IMG/VR virus record: IMGVR_UViG_3300046170_000029
Coordinates: 1 to 53,877 of that record
Strand: one strand, 5' to 3'
Source of the DNA: a virus
Length of the DNA stretch: 53,877 nucleotides
Part shown: one piece after another, positions 33,138-41,364 of the stretch
How the letters are laid out: each line of letters opens with the position of its first letter
Numbering within the stretch: the stretch's first letter is position 1
Notes under the pieces: generated by a model
What the model saw: the letters and a program-made list of their open reading frames with translations, nothing else
Told to the model about the DNA's origin: nothing
Databases searched by the model: none
Made by a program: the position numbers and the translations under genes

Positions 33138-35081
33138 TTATTTTTTAGAAGCTAACCCACCTTGCTTCATATACTTTTTCTTTAGTTTGCCGGATGCTTT
33201 GCGTTTAGTTATGAGTGAACCTTTAGCAACATCTTCTCCACCCATATCAGAACCCGGACCAGAATCAGGACCTGAACCATCGTTTCCCTGATTTGCATCA
33301 TCAGACACATCACTAAAATCAGGAGCAGATGGAGCTTCTCCACTACCGAATGTTTCCTCTACATTAAATCCATATTCGCCTCTTGCACCTGTACCAACTT
33401 CTTGTGATATTGTATCTAACTCAGATTCTACTTCTGCATCACTTCTACTATCATCTTCCATTCCTCTAAATGCTGATTTATTTTGCATTGCATTAACAAC
33501 TTGTTGAGCTTTTTTATTTCCTTGTTTAGCTTGTTGTTTTGCTCTACCTAATGTTCCAGCATATCCAAATTTACTTGCTGTACTTAAGTAACCTAACATA
33601 TCAGTTATACTACTATACTCAGCTTTATCAGGGTCATTACCTACACCATTACCATCATAAAAAGTTCCTGTACTACTTATCTGACCCGGATTAGTACCAC
33701 GAGCTATTGCAACATTTCCAGCACCTAGATTAGTATAACTTGGTGCTATACCATATTCTCTTTGAATATCTGCAACAGTTATTCCTTTAATGCCACCACG
33801 AGTTTTGTCTTCAGTGCCTGTCATTACACCGCCAAATATAGCAGTGTTAATAGCATTCTGTTGGTCTATTCCTGCTAGGCTTGCATCCATAGGGTCATCA
33901 AAATCATAACTTGTTGGGTCATATCCAAAAGCACCTGTAATAGCATCCCTACTTGCCATGTCAGGTTGACCAATACCTAAACCTTTACCACCACTGAATC
34001 TACTGACTGCATCATAAGCTCCCATAACTGAACCTATAGGACCTCCTAATAAAGACATCCCCGCTGTAGTTAAGTTTTTACCTAAAGTACTCATACCTCT
34101 TGATGCGTCAATTGCATCCATAACAGATTTACCTCTATCAGAAGAACCCATTTTACCTATGTTTTCTGACACTTTATCTTTTGTTTGACTAGCGAAATTT
34201 GTATCCACAAGGGAATTATCTATTCCTCTAACTTGGCTAGTGCCTGAAAGTACATCAGAATCATTATCACCTGTAACCTGAGTTGTTGTACCTGTAACTG
34301 GTGCTTGTTCAGTTTGAGTTTGTTGTTCTTCTGTATAGCGTCTATAACCTTCAGGTATAGGATATATAGGCTGACCATTTACAAAAGGAATAAATAACTT
34401 TTGTCCTGCTGCGTTTCTGTATTCAAATGTTTCTCTTCTAGCATTTACTGTAGGAATTAATTCATTAAAGGGAATGTAAGATTGTTTTTGTCTCGGTTCT
34501 ACTGGTCTTGGTTGAAATGTTTGACTAGGTACAAATGGTTGAAATGGAGCTACAGTTTGTTTATAGTTAGCAAAGTAAGAAGGTTGTGTAGCTATATTAG
34601 TAGGTACTTGATATGTTCCTGTAGGATTAGTAAATCCACCTACTTGCATATTTAATGGTTTACCTGCTACTGTAGGTACAGGCATGGGCTTACCTCCTAC
34701 CATAACATAACCACCTTCTGCCATTTCCATTTCCTCTTGTGGCTCATCTTCCTCTTCTATATCTAAATCATCCATGTCAAACGGAACATCATCAGGTAAT
34801 ATAGCTTCTTCACTATTACCCATCTGACCCATTGCTTCCATTTTAGCTAGACCTTGTTTAGCTTCATCACGTAATTCCATTATCTTTTCTAAGCCATGAT
34901 ATCTAACAACATCAGCAGGTAATACAAACTCTCCTTCACTTAATTGTGCAGGGATATCATCTCTTACTTCTTCTCGTGTAGAACCTGTAGGTACATCATT
35001 ACCTGATACTTCATCAACCATGCCTCCCTCATCTTTGAGACCACCATCTTCAAATAGTTCCATTTGTTTATTTAATTCCAT
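33138..35081 (-). CDS. Hypothetical virion-arm protein with Gly-Gly motifs (647 aa)
   Basis: Between portal and scaffold. N-terminal 110 residues: acidic, with DDIPAQLSEGEFVLPADVVRYHGL, a recurring block in marine phage structural proteins. Then Gly-Gly motifs (MAEGGYVMVGGKPMP, MQVGGF), a Pro/Gln-rich low-complexity region (about 155-260), a Gly/Ala-rich helical region, and a basic tail ending KKYMKQGGLASKK. No enzyme motif. The tail motif is shared with short proteins of this arm. It is probably a head-associated protein packaged with the capsid; its function is unknown. Confidence 0.6.
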   Translation of the reverse strand: MELNKQMELFEDGGLKDEGGMVDEVSGNDVPTGSTREEVRDDIPAQLSEGEFVLPADVVRYHGLEKIMELRDEAKQGLAKMEAMGQMGNSEEAILPDDVPFDMDDLDIEEEDEPQEEMEMAEGGYVMVGGKPMPVPTVAGKPLNMQVGGFTNPTGTYQVPTNIATQPSYFANYKQTVAPFQPFVPSQTFQPRPVEPRQKQSYIPFNELIPTVNARRETFEYRNAAGQKLFIPFVNGQPIYPIPEGYRRYTEEQQTQTEQAPVTGTTTQVTGDNDSDVLSGTSQVRGIDNSLVDTNFASQTKDKVSENIGKMGSSDRGKSVMDAIDASRGMSTLGKNLTTAGMSLLGGPIGSVMGAYDAVSRFSGGKGLGIGQPDMASRDAITGAFGYDPTSYDFDDPMDASLAGIDQQNAINTAIFGGVMTGTEDKTRGGIKGITVADIQREYGIAPSYTNLGAGNVAIARGTNPGQISSTGTFYDGNGVGNDPDKAEYSSITDMLGYLSTASKFGYAGTLGRAKQQAKQGNKKAQQVVNAMQNKSAFRGMEDDSRSDAEVESELDTISQEVGTGARGEYGFNVEETFGSGEAPSAPDFSDVSDDANQGNDGSGPDSGPGSDMGGEDVAKGSLITKRKASGKLKKKYMKQGGLASKK

Positions 35082-35304
35082 TTACTTCATCCCTTAATAG
35101 TTTTAATTTATTCAAAATTGCTATTGCACCTTGAGACCTATGTAGAGTAATTGTATCACTAGACTGTTCTAATAATTTATGTTGTTTACTTATCTGTAAG
35201 TCAATATAATCATTGAAGCTGTTCATTAGCTTGGGGTTGTTCACTAGCGGCTTGAGTTGCTGCAGCACCTGCTTGTCCATCATTTCCTGTAAATCCTTGT
35301 TCAT
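35068..35304 (-). CDS. Small helical protein overlapping portal
   Basis: 78 residues, nearly all helix (LQEMMDKQVLQQLKPLVNNPKLMNSFNDYIDLQISKQHKLLEQ as a pattern of short helices). It begins 95 bases inside the 3' end of the portal gene in another frame and overlaps the start of the next gene. A small helical gene directly after portal is common in this phage group. Role unknown; perhaps an assembly factor. Confidence 0.6.
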   Translation of the reverse strand: MNKDLQEMMDKQVLQQLKPLVNNPKLMNSFNDYIDLQISKQHKLLEQSSDTITLHRSQGAIAILNKLKLLRDEVNGIK

Positions 35305-37363
35305 TAGGTCCTGGAGCTTGTCCTGTACCTATATTACCACCACCTGCTCCTGTGGGGTCTAATGGGTTAGCACCTACAGGTGGTTGTCCTGCCTGTTGTG
35401 GTTGTTGCTGTTGGGGTTGTGTGCTTTGCATACCTTTGAGTATTTCTGCTTGTACAGCAGCTTCTTCCATACTATTAGTAACTTTTTCTGGGTCAAGTTC
35501 CATAGACTTTGCTATTTCTCTAACTATATAAGGAAACTTAGCAAAAGGTGCTAAAGAAGGATTAGATGCTACTTGTAAGAATGACATTAGTCTTTGACTA
35601 CGTACTTCGTTAGCCATCAGACTTTCTGTTCCACGTGCAACAACTTCTAAGTCACCTTTTATATCTTTATTAAAGTTAAACTGCATATTAAAACGAAACA
35701 TACCTTCACCTAATGGTTTTAGTAAATAATCGTCTACATTTTTTATAACAGTTTTAATACTACCTGCAGCAGCATTCATTAACATAGATATACCTGAAGC
35801 TGTTCTACCTACTCCGGAGACACCTGTCTGTCCATGAGCAAATGATGGAAACCCTGTACTTTCGTCTGCAAGTTGTCTAGCTTTGTCAAACAATTGTAAG
35901 TTTTCATTTGATACATTAGGAAACTTTGTACCAAATATAGCTTGACCCGGTGCACCACCTTGCCTTCTAAATACTTTACCCGGATACACCGACAAGTCTT
36001 GACCCGGAACTAAATTCGTTTCATCTACTTCTATAAGTAAATTTCCTGACAACACTGCATTATCTACAGACATTCTCATAAAGCCATTCATTAAAGTTTG
36101 AGTATCATCCATATTTTCAGCTAAACCGACCCCAAAAAAAGAATACGGATTAAGTTCGTAAGGAACTGCCATGTAAGGTATTGTGGCAGGTTTAAAAGGA
36201 TTAAGAACCATTCTTATTAGCTTACCATTACTAATCCATATATTTGCCTGTAGCTCATCATATTCCTTTAGTTCAGCAGGTATGTCTACGTCATTTTCTT
36301 TAAGCATATCTACATCACACATACCCCAATACTCTAGAACCTCAAATCTATCAATTCCATGCTCAGGTGCATAATCAGATAAATCGTCTTCCCAATATTT
36401 TTTATCGTAAGACTCCCCTTGTTGTATAACTTCATCGATTACATTGCCACGAAAAAAAGGTCTCTTTTTAAGGGCACGTAATTGTGTTCTTGACATCTTA
36501 TGTCTTTCAATTACATATTGTGCTTCATCCATATTGGAAGCATCAGGGTCTGGATAAAAGTTCCAAACTGACACATGTGATGTAGAAGGTACTGTTTTAA
36601 AAACAGGACTATATTCACCTTCTTCATCCCAATTAGGATATTCTTTATCTACAGCAAAAGGACCTTTCATAACACCTGTACCAAACAAAGCCATCTCAAA
36701 TGCTGTGCTTCTTAACTGCTTACTTGCATTTGATTCTTGTAGCTGGTCCATAATTTGCTTTTCCATATTTTTGGCAGCAACCATAGCAGGACTAAGTGTA
36801 ATAGATGTAGGTGTTTTACCTACCCCTTCTTCCAAGCCTTCAATTTTTTCCAACTTGTCTTTAAGAGGTCCAAGCTTGTCTTGAAGAGATTGTGAAGTAG
36901 CTCCCTTGGGTAGCTCTTGACCATCACCTTCAAAACCATACGGAGAAGATAAAGAAGTTTCTCCCCTAAGTTGTTCAGGTTTATTGGGGTCAAAGTTAAC
37001 ATCCGCTGCGACACCTTCAGGTAAAACTGTTGGCTCAACGCTAATAGGAAACTTGTTACCTGCAAATAACACATCAACAATTTGTCCATAAGCTGCGAGA
37101 GTTTTGGTTTTAGTGACTTTAATAAATACTCTTGACTTTTCTGCTTCAGTGAATTGAACATCGCTTCCGTATAACCCCCTGTAATTTCTATAAGACCTTA
37201 ACCAACGTTCTTCATCATTATATCTATAATCTTCGGCACGTTGATATCTGTCCATGACAAAAGGAATAATGCCACTTATTCCTGCATCATCAATTGTAGA
37301 TTCCTCTGTATCTTCTAATACTATAGAATCATCTTCAAGTATTGCTTCATCTTGTTCTGCCAT
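35210..37363 (-). CDS. Portal protein (head-tail connector)
   Basis: 717 residues between terminase and scaffold. Helical N-terminus (MDRYQRAEDYRYNDEERWLRSYRNYRGLYG), then KSRVFIKVTKTKTLAAYGQIVDVLF, the wing-stem region with VSVWNFYPDPDASNMDEAQYVIERH, and a conserved YMAVPYELNPYSFFGVGLAENMDDTQTLMN. The C-terminal 80 residues are Gln/Pro/Gly-rich low complexity. Such large portals are typical of this podovirus type. The dodecamer forms the DNA channel and docks terminase. Intact in one frame, with AAGGATTTAAT before the ATG. Confidence 0.85.
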   Translation of the reverse strand: MAEQDEAILEDDSIVLEDTEESTIDDAGISGIIPFVMDRYQRAEDYRYNDEERWLRSYRNYRGLYGSDVQFTEAEKSRVFIKVTKTKTLAAYGQIVDVLFAGNKFPISVEPTVLPEGVAADVNFDPNKPEQLRGETSLSSPYGFEGDGQELPKGATSQSLQDKLGPLKDKLEKIEGLEEGVGKTPTSITLSPAMVAAKNMEKQIMDQLQESNASKQLRSTAFEMALFGTGVMKGPFAVDKEYPNWDEEGEYSPVFKTVPSTSHVSVWNFYPDPDASNMDEAQYVIERHKMSRTQLRALKKRPFFRGNVIDEVIQQGESYDKKYWEDDLSDYAPEHGIDRFEVLEYWGMCDVDMLKENDVDIPAELKEYDELQANIWISNGKLIRMVLNPFKPATIPYMAVPYELNPYSFFGVGLAENMDDTQTLMNGFMRMSVDNAVLSGNLLIEVDETNLVPGQDLSVYPGKVFRRQGGAPGQAIFGTKFPNVSNENLQLFDKARQLADESTGFPSFAHGQTGVSGVGRTASGISMLMNAAAGSIKTVIKNVDDYLLKPLGEGMFRFNMQFNFNKDIKGDLEVVARGTESLMANEVRSQRLMSFLQVASNPSLAPFAKFPYIVREIAKSMELDPEKVTNSMEEAAVQAEILKGMQSTQPQQQQPQQAGQPPVGANPLDPTGAGGGNIGTGQAPGPNEQGFTGNDGQAGAAATQAASEQPQANEQLQ

Positions 37364-37372
37364 ATTAAATCC

Positions 37373-38950
37373 TTAATATCCAAATGTAGCATCTGCCATT
37401 GGCATATTACTACTAGGTCTACCCATTGGGTCATAGTCAAATATACTAAATCTTGGTCTTGACATTATCCCATATCTTAATGCATCATATAAATGGTCTT
37501 CTGAATGTGTATCTATGTCCTCTGGATTCTTTTTATCAATAGGTAATGCAGGTAGTTGTGCTGTTATATTTGTACAAGTATTAAAGAAAACTAATCTTGG
37601 TTCTTCTGTAAACTCATCTACCTGTAAACGTCTATGTATTTCATTCTTTCCTGATACACGACTGCCTTTACTTCTATCTGATGGTCTCCAACGACACCCT
37701 TTCATAATCATTTGTTCCGCAAGAGAAGGACCAGTATCGCCACGTTTATGCCAAAGGCTACTGTCAAGAACACCGTACTTAATATTTCCATCACCTGATT
37801 CTGCCTCTAATATCATATCTGCCAAATCTGTGGCAAGGACTTTGCTAACATACAATTCTCTATATACAATAATTTGTTCAGACGGTGATACAGCAAACCA
37901 AAGAACCCCACTAAAAGAACCGTACCCATAATCGCAAGCTCTAAACTTAACCCAATTACTAGGTATGCGAAAAGGTTCAACAGTGTGAATACTCCTATCA
38001 AACTCAGTAAAAGCAGCACCTTCCTTAATATCCCAATCGCCATCCAATAATTGCCTTCGTTGTTGTTCAGGCAATGATAAGAGCATGGCTTCGTAATCCC
38101 CTTGCTCTGCAAGGTAAGGATTGTCTGATAATCGTGCAGGGATAAATCTCCTTTTAAATAACGGTCTTCCAGCCTTCGCATGTCCTGCCGGATACTTGAG
38201 CACTTCTCCTGTTTCAATGTCTGTTGCATCATACGCTTTTCCATAAGGTGATGGGTCAATAAACATTTTCTTTACCCAGTGATGACCCCTTCCACCCGGG
38301 TTAGTTGTTGCCCTCATGTAGATAGGCAAGTCAGGTGCAGTAGAACGAAGTCGTGACCTCATGTAATTCCAAGCGTATGGAGTAGACCATTGTGTTAATT
38401 CATCAAATCCTATCCAACTAAATGCCAAACCTTGATAACGAAGTACATCATCATCTCGGTCTAAGTATGACATCCATAACCTTGCACCCGATGGTGCAAC
38501 CCATTGCATCTTTCTTTCTGACCACTTAATCCCCGGATATACTTTAGGATATATTTCCTGAGATTTAAATATAAGTTCTCTTAATTCTTCTGTTGTATGT
38601 CGTAGTAACAATCCGCTAAATGATGGATGACCCATGTATCTTAGTGGGTCTGCTAACATAGCATATGATTTACCACCACCTGCTGAACCACCATACAAAA
38701 CTTCTCTTTCATTAGCAGCAAGAAAATCTGTTTGAGGTCCTTCGTTAGGTTTAAATATCACATTATGTGATTCTTCTAAAGACTCAATCTTTTCTTGAAC
38801 CTGTATACTAGGAGTCTGTACCTGTTGCTTCTTTTTTTTGGCTTGCACCTGTTCTTGCTTCTTCGATTTCTTTCGCTTTGGTGATTGCCTTTTCTGCATA
38901 CTCTGCCCACTTGCGTAAGCTTCTAGCTTTGTTTTTACGGTGTTGCTCAT
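37373..38950 (-). CDS. terL: Terminase large subunit, ATPase and nuclease part (frame 2 of 2)
   Basis: 525 residues. Walker A GGSAGGGKS (87-95), Walker B WIGFDE (D183, E184), coupling motif RATTNPGG, and a nuclease domain starting with D340 (RACDYGYG), then VLDSS and a final DHLYDALRYG acidic residue. Residues before about 40 in this frame are a non-natural basic stretch (KRKKSKKQEQVQAKKKKQQ) that overlaps the upstream frame. The natural protein joins the HTH part at a run of eight A; with seven A it reads …SQKKKQQVQTPSIQV…, giving 620 residues. It drives DNA packaging. Confidence 0.9.
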   Translation of the reverse strand: MSNTVKTKLEAYASGQSMQKRQSPKRKKSKKQEQVQAKKKKQQVQTPSIQVQEKIESLEESHNVIFKPNEGPQTDFLAANEREVLYGGSAGGGKSYAMLADPLRYMGHPSFSGLLLRHTTEELRELIFKSQEIYPKVYPGIKWSERKMQWVAPSGARLWMSYLDRDDDVLRYQGLAFSWIGFDELTQWSTPYAWNYMRSRLRSTAPDLPIYMRATTNPGGRGHHWVKKMFIDPSPYGKAYDATDIETGEVLKYPAGHAKAGRPLFKRRFIPARLSDNPYLAEQGDYEAMLLSLPEQQRRQLLDGDWDIKEGAAFTEFDRSIHTVEPFRIPSNWVKFRACDYGYGSFSGVLWFAVSPSEQIIVYRELYVSKVLATDLADMILEAESGDGNIKYGVLDSSLWHKRGDTGPSLAEQMIMKGCRWRPSDRSKGSRVSGKNEIHRRLQVDEFTEEPRLVFFNTCTNITAQLPALPIDKKNPEDIDTHSEDHLYDALRYGIMSRPRFSIFDYDPMGRPSSNMPMADATFGY

Positions 38951-39236
38951 TATCCAATCTTTTTCTTAAACCTACGTGTGAAATATATCTACCTGTTTGT
39001 TTACTTAACCAATTAGCTACTTCACGATAAGAATATTGATTTACATATTTACGAGCCATCTCTAGCTTGTTTAGTTCGTCAGGTATAGGGTCTAGTAAGT
39101 AAGAGTCATCTTCATTTAGTTTGTAGCCAAAAGGAACAGTCCTTGCTATTCTTGGTATCTGTATCCATTCAGTTTCATCTTTTAAATCTGTTGGCTGTGG
39201 TAACTTCCATCTACCTATAGACCTAGCTGTTGTCAT
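38808..39236 (-). CDS. terL: Terminase large subunit, N-terminal HTH part (frame 1 of 2)
   Basis: 142 residues: RSIGRWKLPQPTDLKDETEW, IPRIARTVPFGYKLNEDD…LLDPIP, then a helix-turn-helix YSYREVANWLSKQTGRYISHVGLRKRL. In related marine phages this segment is the N-terminus of the large terminase itself. Here it ends at 38808 after an A8 run, and the motor continues in the +1 frame. The HTH probably contacts DNA or the small subunit. If it were a separate gene it would be an HTH protein of unknown role. Confidence 0.7.
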   Translation of the reverse strand: MTTARSIGRWKLPQPTDLKDETEWIQIPRIARTVPFGYKLNEDDSYLLDPIPDELNKLEMARKYVNQYSYREVANWLSKQTGRYISHVGLRKRLDNEQHRKNKARSLRKWAEYAEKAITKAKEIEEARTGASQKKEATGTDS

Positions 39237-39606
39237 CTTCTTCTTGTTCTACTTGTTTGGGTGGCATTAATACAACTCCACCCGTTGCTTCAACCTGCAT
39301 CTTCTCAGTTTTTACTAAACCTGTTCTATCTAACAGTTCTTTTGCTGCAGTCATCTTATCTCTTATACCTAACTCAGTAGGGTCATACAAACCTCCTACC
39401 ATAGCCATAGCAGCTTTAGGTGCATTCCTACTCATGTATAATTGAGTAGCTTCCATGATTTCATCTTTCATAGATTTAACTACTTCAGACGTATTAGATT
39501 TATCAGAATACCCTGCTAACTTTTTAGCCGCTACTACATCTCCACCTGCTTCATCAAATAAAACAGCTAGAAACTTTTGTTGTCTTTCAGTTAATTCTCT
39601 ACTCAT
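39223..39606 (-). CDS. terS: Terminase small subunit (putative)
   Basis: 127 residues: LTERQQKFLAVLFDEAGGDVVAAKKLAGYSDKSN…VVKSMKDEI, the N-terminal HTH pattern of small terminases (L-x-x-x-Q-x-x-F…A…AGY), followed by a central oligomerisation helix (RDKMTAAKELLDRTGLVK) and an acidic tail (KQVEQEEDDNS). It is directly upstream of the large subunit, overlapping it by 14 bases. It would recognise phage DNA and load the motor. Confidence 0.8.
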   Translation of the reverse strand: MSRELTERQQKFLAVLFDEAGGDVVAAKKLAGYSDKSNTSEVVKSMKDEIMEATQLYMSRNAPKAAMAMVGGLYDPTELGIRDKMTAAKELLDRTGLVKTEKMQVEATGGVVLMPPKQVEQEEDDNS

Positions 39607-40070
39607 ACTGGTGGGTTCTCTCTATGATGTTGCCTATCCACAATTGCTATTAGACGTTTTGCTCTATTGGGAGTTTGTTTAAACCAACGAGAGTCTTCCA
39701 TTTCGTCTGCCATTTTATGCCAATCTAAATCTTCTACGGCAGCAATCATGTTCTTAAATTTAGATAAGCGAGGTCTACCTAATTGGAAACACATATTAGC
39801 CAATACATGTTGTATATCTTCAGGTAGATTATCGAATTGCGAAAACAATAGGTTACAATCTTTTATAGTTGTTTCTATGTCTTTCGCAAACCAATCATCC
39901 ACTTGTTCGTGTGGAATCCTTGTTCCTATGGGTTTTTCGTAATACTCTTCATCCCATTCTGTAATCAGATGTCCAATACCCCCTGTAGGGTATCCTTCTG
40001 AACATTTATATATTTCGTACTTAACGCCTTCATCGTCTGCTATTTCATCTTGTAATTTTATTAAGTTCAT
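39603..40070 (-). CDS. T4-type lysozyme (endolysin), Asp-to-Cys at the D20 position
   Basis: 155 residues of the GH24 family: DEGVKYEIYKCSEGYPTGGIGHLI aligns directly to T4 lysozyme, giving E14 (catalytic acid, T4 E11), C23 (T4 D20) and T29 (T4 T26). The C-terminal half has the usual helices (LANMCFQLGRPRLSKFKNM, SRWFKQTPNRAKRLI). No signal peptide, so a holin should release it. The D20 site is Cys here; engineered T4 D20C is known to stay active, so this is likely a working enzyme. It overlaps the TerS start (ATGA). Confidence 0.85.
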   Translation of the reverse strand: MNLIKLQDEIADDEGVKYEIYKCSEGYPTGGIGHLITEWDEEYYEKPIGTRIPHEQVDDWFAKDIETTIKDCNLLFSQFDNLPEDIQHVLANMCFQLGRPRLSKFKNMIAAVEDLDWHKMADEMEDSRWFKQTPNRAKRLIAIVDRQHHRENPPV

Positions 40071-40310
40071 TTAGTTATTTACTTTCCTTGCTGTTGTACT
40101 AATCATGTGTTCTAAGTGACTTACTAAAATCTTTCTCATATTCTCTGCTCTTTGTCTATCTGTAAAAGAATATTCACGAATATCATCATTACTTATTTTA
40201 AGTGAGAATGTATAGAAAGCACCTTTCTTTATAATACTAGAAGCACTGCCATTGGCTACCCTAGCAGGATTAATTAGCGTACCAAAGTTTGTTTCAATTA
40301 CGTTTGTCAT
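40071..40310 (-). CDS. Hypothetical protein in the lysis cluster
   Basis: 79 residues, soluble, beta-rich at first (TFSLKISNDDIREYSFTD) then a helix (RQRAENMRKILVSHLEHMI). The pattern 'I-K-K-G-A-F-Y-T-F-S-L-K-I' followed by a TDRQRAENMR helix has no family I can name. It touches both the lysozyme and the holin-like gene (shared bases), so it is cotranscribed with them. Confidence 0.6.
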   Translation of the reverse strand: MTNVIETNFGTLINPARVANGSASSIIKKGAFYTFSLKISNDDIREYSFTDRQRAENMRKILVSHLEHMISTTARKVNN

Positions 40311-40702
40311 TACTTCTTCCCCATAATCTTCATAGCTTGTCCTGCACCTTTGATACCAAATGATGCACTAATAGCTATAAACAAAAGGTACTGATACCAT
40401 TCAGGTAGTGTATTCAATACCTCAAATCCTGTTCTTACATATTCTGTCATGCTAGGAATGAACACTAGTATAGCAGGTAAAAGTAAAACTGTCAAGGCAA
40501 ATTCGTCTTTCCATGAATTATCTGTGGCATCTGCCATAGACTTTTCCCATTCAACTTCGCCTGTTGCTACCTTCTCAGCTACAACTGCTTTAGCTTTAGC
40601 TTGTGCTACCTTTGCCTGTCCTTCAGCTTTAACCTTCTCAACCTTGCTGTCCATCCAAGAACTAGCGAGATTTGCGATTGGTCCTATCAACGCTGTTAAC
40701 AT
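40310..40702 (-). CDS. Holin-like membrane protein
   Basis: 130 residues from the ATG at 40702, which has an ideal AAAGGAGATAATC before it; an upstream start at 40747 is less likely. It has a helical Lys/Ala-rich N-terminal half (KVEKVKAEGQAKVAQAKAKAV) and two hydrophobic helices (FALTVLLLPAILVFIPS; YQYLLFIAISASFGIKGAG). This is the layout of a phage holin family found beside lysozyme genes. It would time lysis by opening the inner membrane. Confidence 0.7.
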   Translation of the reverse strand: MLTALIGPIANLASSWMDSKVEKVKAEGQAKVAQAKAKAVVAEKVATGEVEWEKSMADATDNSWKDEFALTVLLLPAILVFIPSMTEYVRTGFEVLNTLPEWYQYLLFIAISASFGIKGAGQAMKIMGKK

Positions 40703-40910
40703 GATTATCTCCTTTATGTTCGTGACCCATCCAAATGCCAAAGACACCTGTCATCACACCCATAACTACTGACACGAAAGCTGACTGAGCCGCTGTTGGT
40801 GCATCAAGTTCCATAAACCATTCTGCACATCTCCATGACATTACTGTGCTTGCAAGCATCATACATCTAGGAAGTATCTTCCATTCTAAGAATTGTTCAA
40901 CGGTTACCAC
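40662..40910 (-). CDS. Small membrane protein, second holin candidate
   Basis: 82 residues from a GTG at 40910 preceded by AGGAAAG. It has two hydrophobic stretches (MMLASTVMSWRCAEWFM; AFVSVVMGVMTGVFGIWMG) and a hydrophilic C-terminus. It overlaps the holin-like gene's start by 41 bases. The pair could be holin and antiholin, or this could be an accessory lysis protein. Confidence 0.6.
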   Translation of the reverse strand: MVTVEQFLEWKILPRCMMLASTVMSWRCAEWFMELDAPTAAQSAFVSVVMGVMTGVFGIWMGHEHKGDNHVNSVDRTNRKSR

Positions 40911-40925
40911 TAAAGTCTTTCCTGC

Positions 40926-41066
40926 CTAATTCTTTGTTTTGCTTGCCACTGTCTCAGAGCCTTTACGTGTTTTAGCATTAGATAGTTTCCTACCTTCTGG
41001 AAGGGCTTCGCTAATTTTAGATATAGCTCGTATTTTCTCATCTAAATCTCTTCGTTTTTGCAGCAA
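40926..41066 (-). CDS. Short basic hypothetical protein (uncertain start)
   Basis: If started at TTG 41066, 46 residues: QKRRDLDEKIRAISKISEALPEGRKLS…KGSETVASKTKN. The frame is open further upstream, but that part is antisense-like in character and overlaps the neighbouring gene, so a late start is chosen. It has no strong ribosome site; coupling to the overlapping upstream gene is possible. It may also be a 3' remnant. Confidence 0.35.
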   Translation of the reverse strand: MLQKRRDLDEKIRAISKISEALPEGRKLSNAKTRKGSETVASKTKN

Positions 41067-41283
41067 TCTTTTTGGGCTGTTTAGATACCTGTTTACCTGC
41101 TCTAGTTGCTTTTCGTTTAGCAGCCGTAGAGGCGGCGTATTCTTGGGGAGAAAGAGCCTTAATTGCTTTCGCAGGTAGATAACGCTCACCTGTAGCTTTT
41201 GACCCCTGTGTACTAGGCTTCCCACTTTTAGTTCTCCACTTTTGTTTTGTCCAGTTTGCCAGTGATTTTTGTGGTTTTTTCAT
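41038..41283 (-). CDS. Small basic phage protein
   Basis: 81 residues, pI very high: MKKPQKSLANWTKQKWRTKSGKPSTQGSKATGERYLP…ALSPQEYAASTAAKRKATRAGKQVSKQPKKIA. This is a familiar family of short, basic proteins in marine and other phages, recognisable by K-S-L-x-x-W-T-x-Q-x-W-R-T-K-S-G-K-P-S. Its role is not established; DNA or nucleoprotein association is likely from charge. It begins after AAAGGAAGCAT. Confidence 0.7.
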   Translation of the reverse strand: MKKPQKSLANWTKQKWRTKSGKPSTQGSKATGERYLPAKAIKALSPQEYAASTAAKRKATRAGKQVSKQPKKIAAKTKRFR

Positions 41284-41364
41284 ATGCTTCCTTTATTTGT
41301 TCTATTGTTCTAAAGCATCCTGTACAGACATTTCCTTGTAACTTGCAGATGCCTACACACGGAC

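Noticed and set aside
40926-41225. 99-aa version of the short basic gene using a far upstream start
   Set aside because: The upstream half overlaps the well-formed basic protein gene at 41038-41283 and has shadow-like composition.
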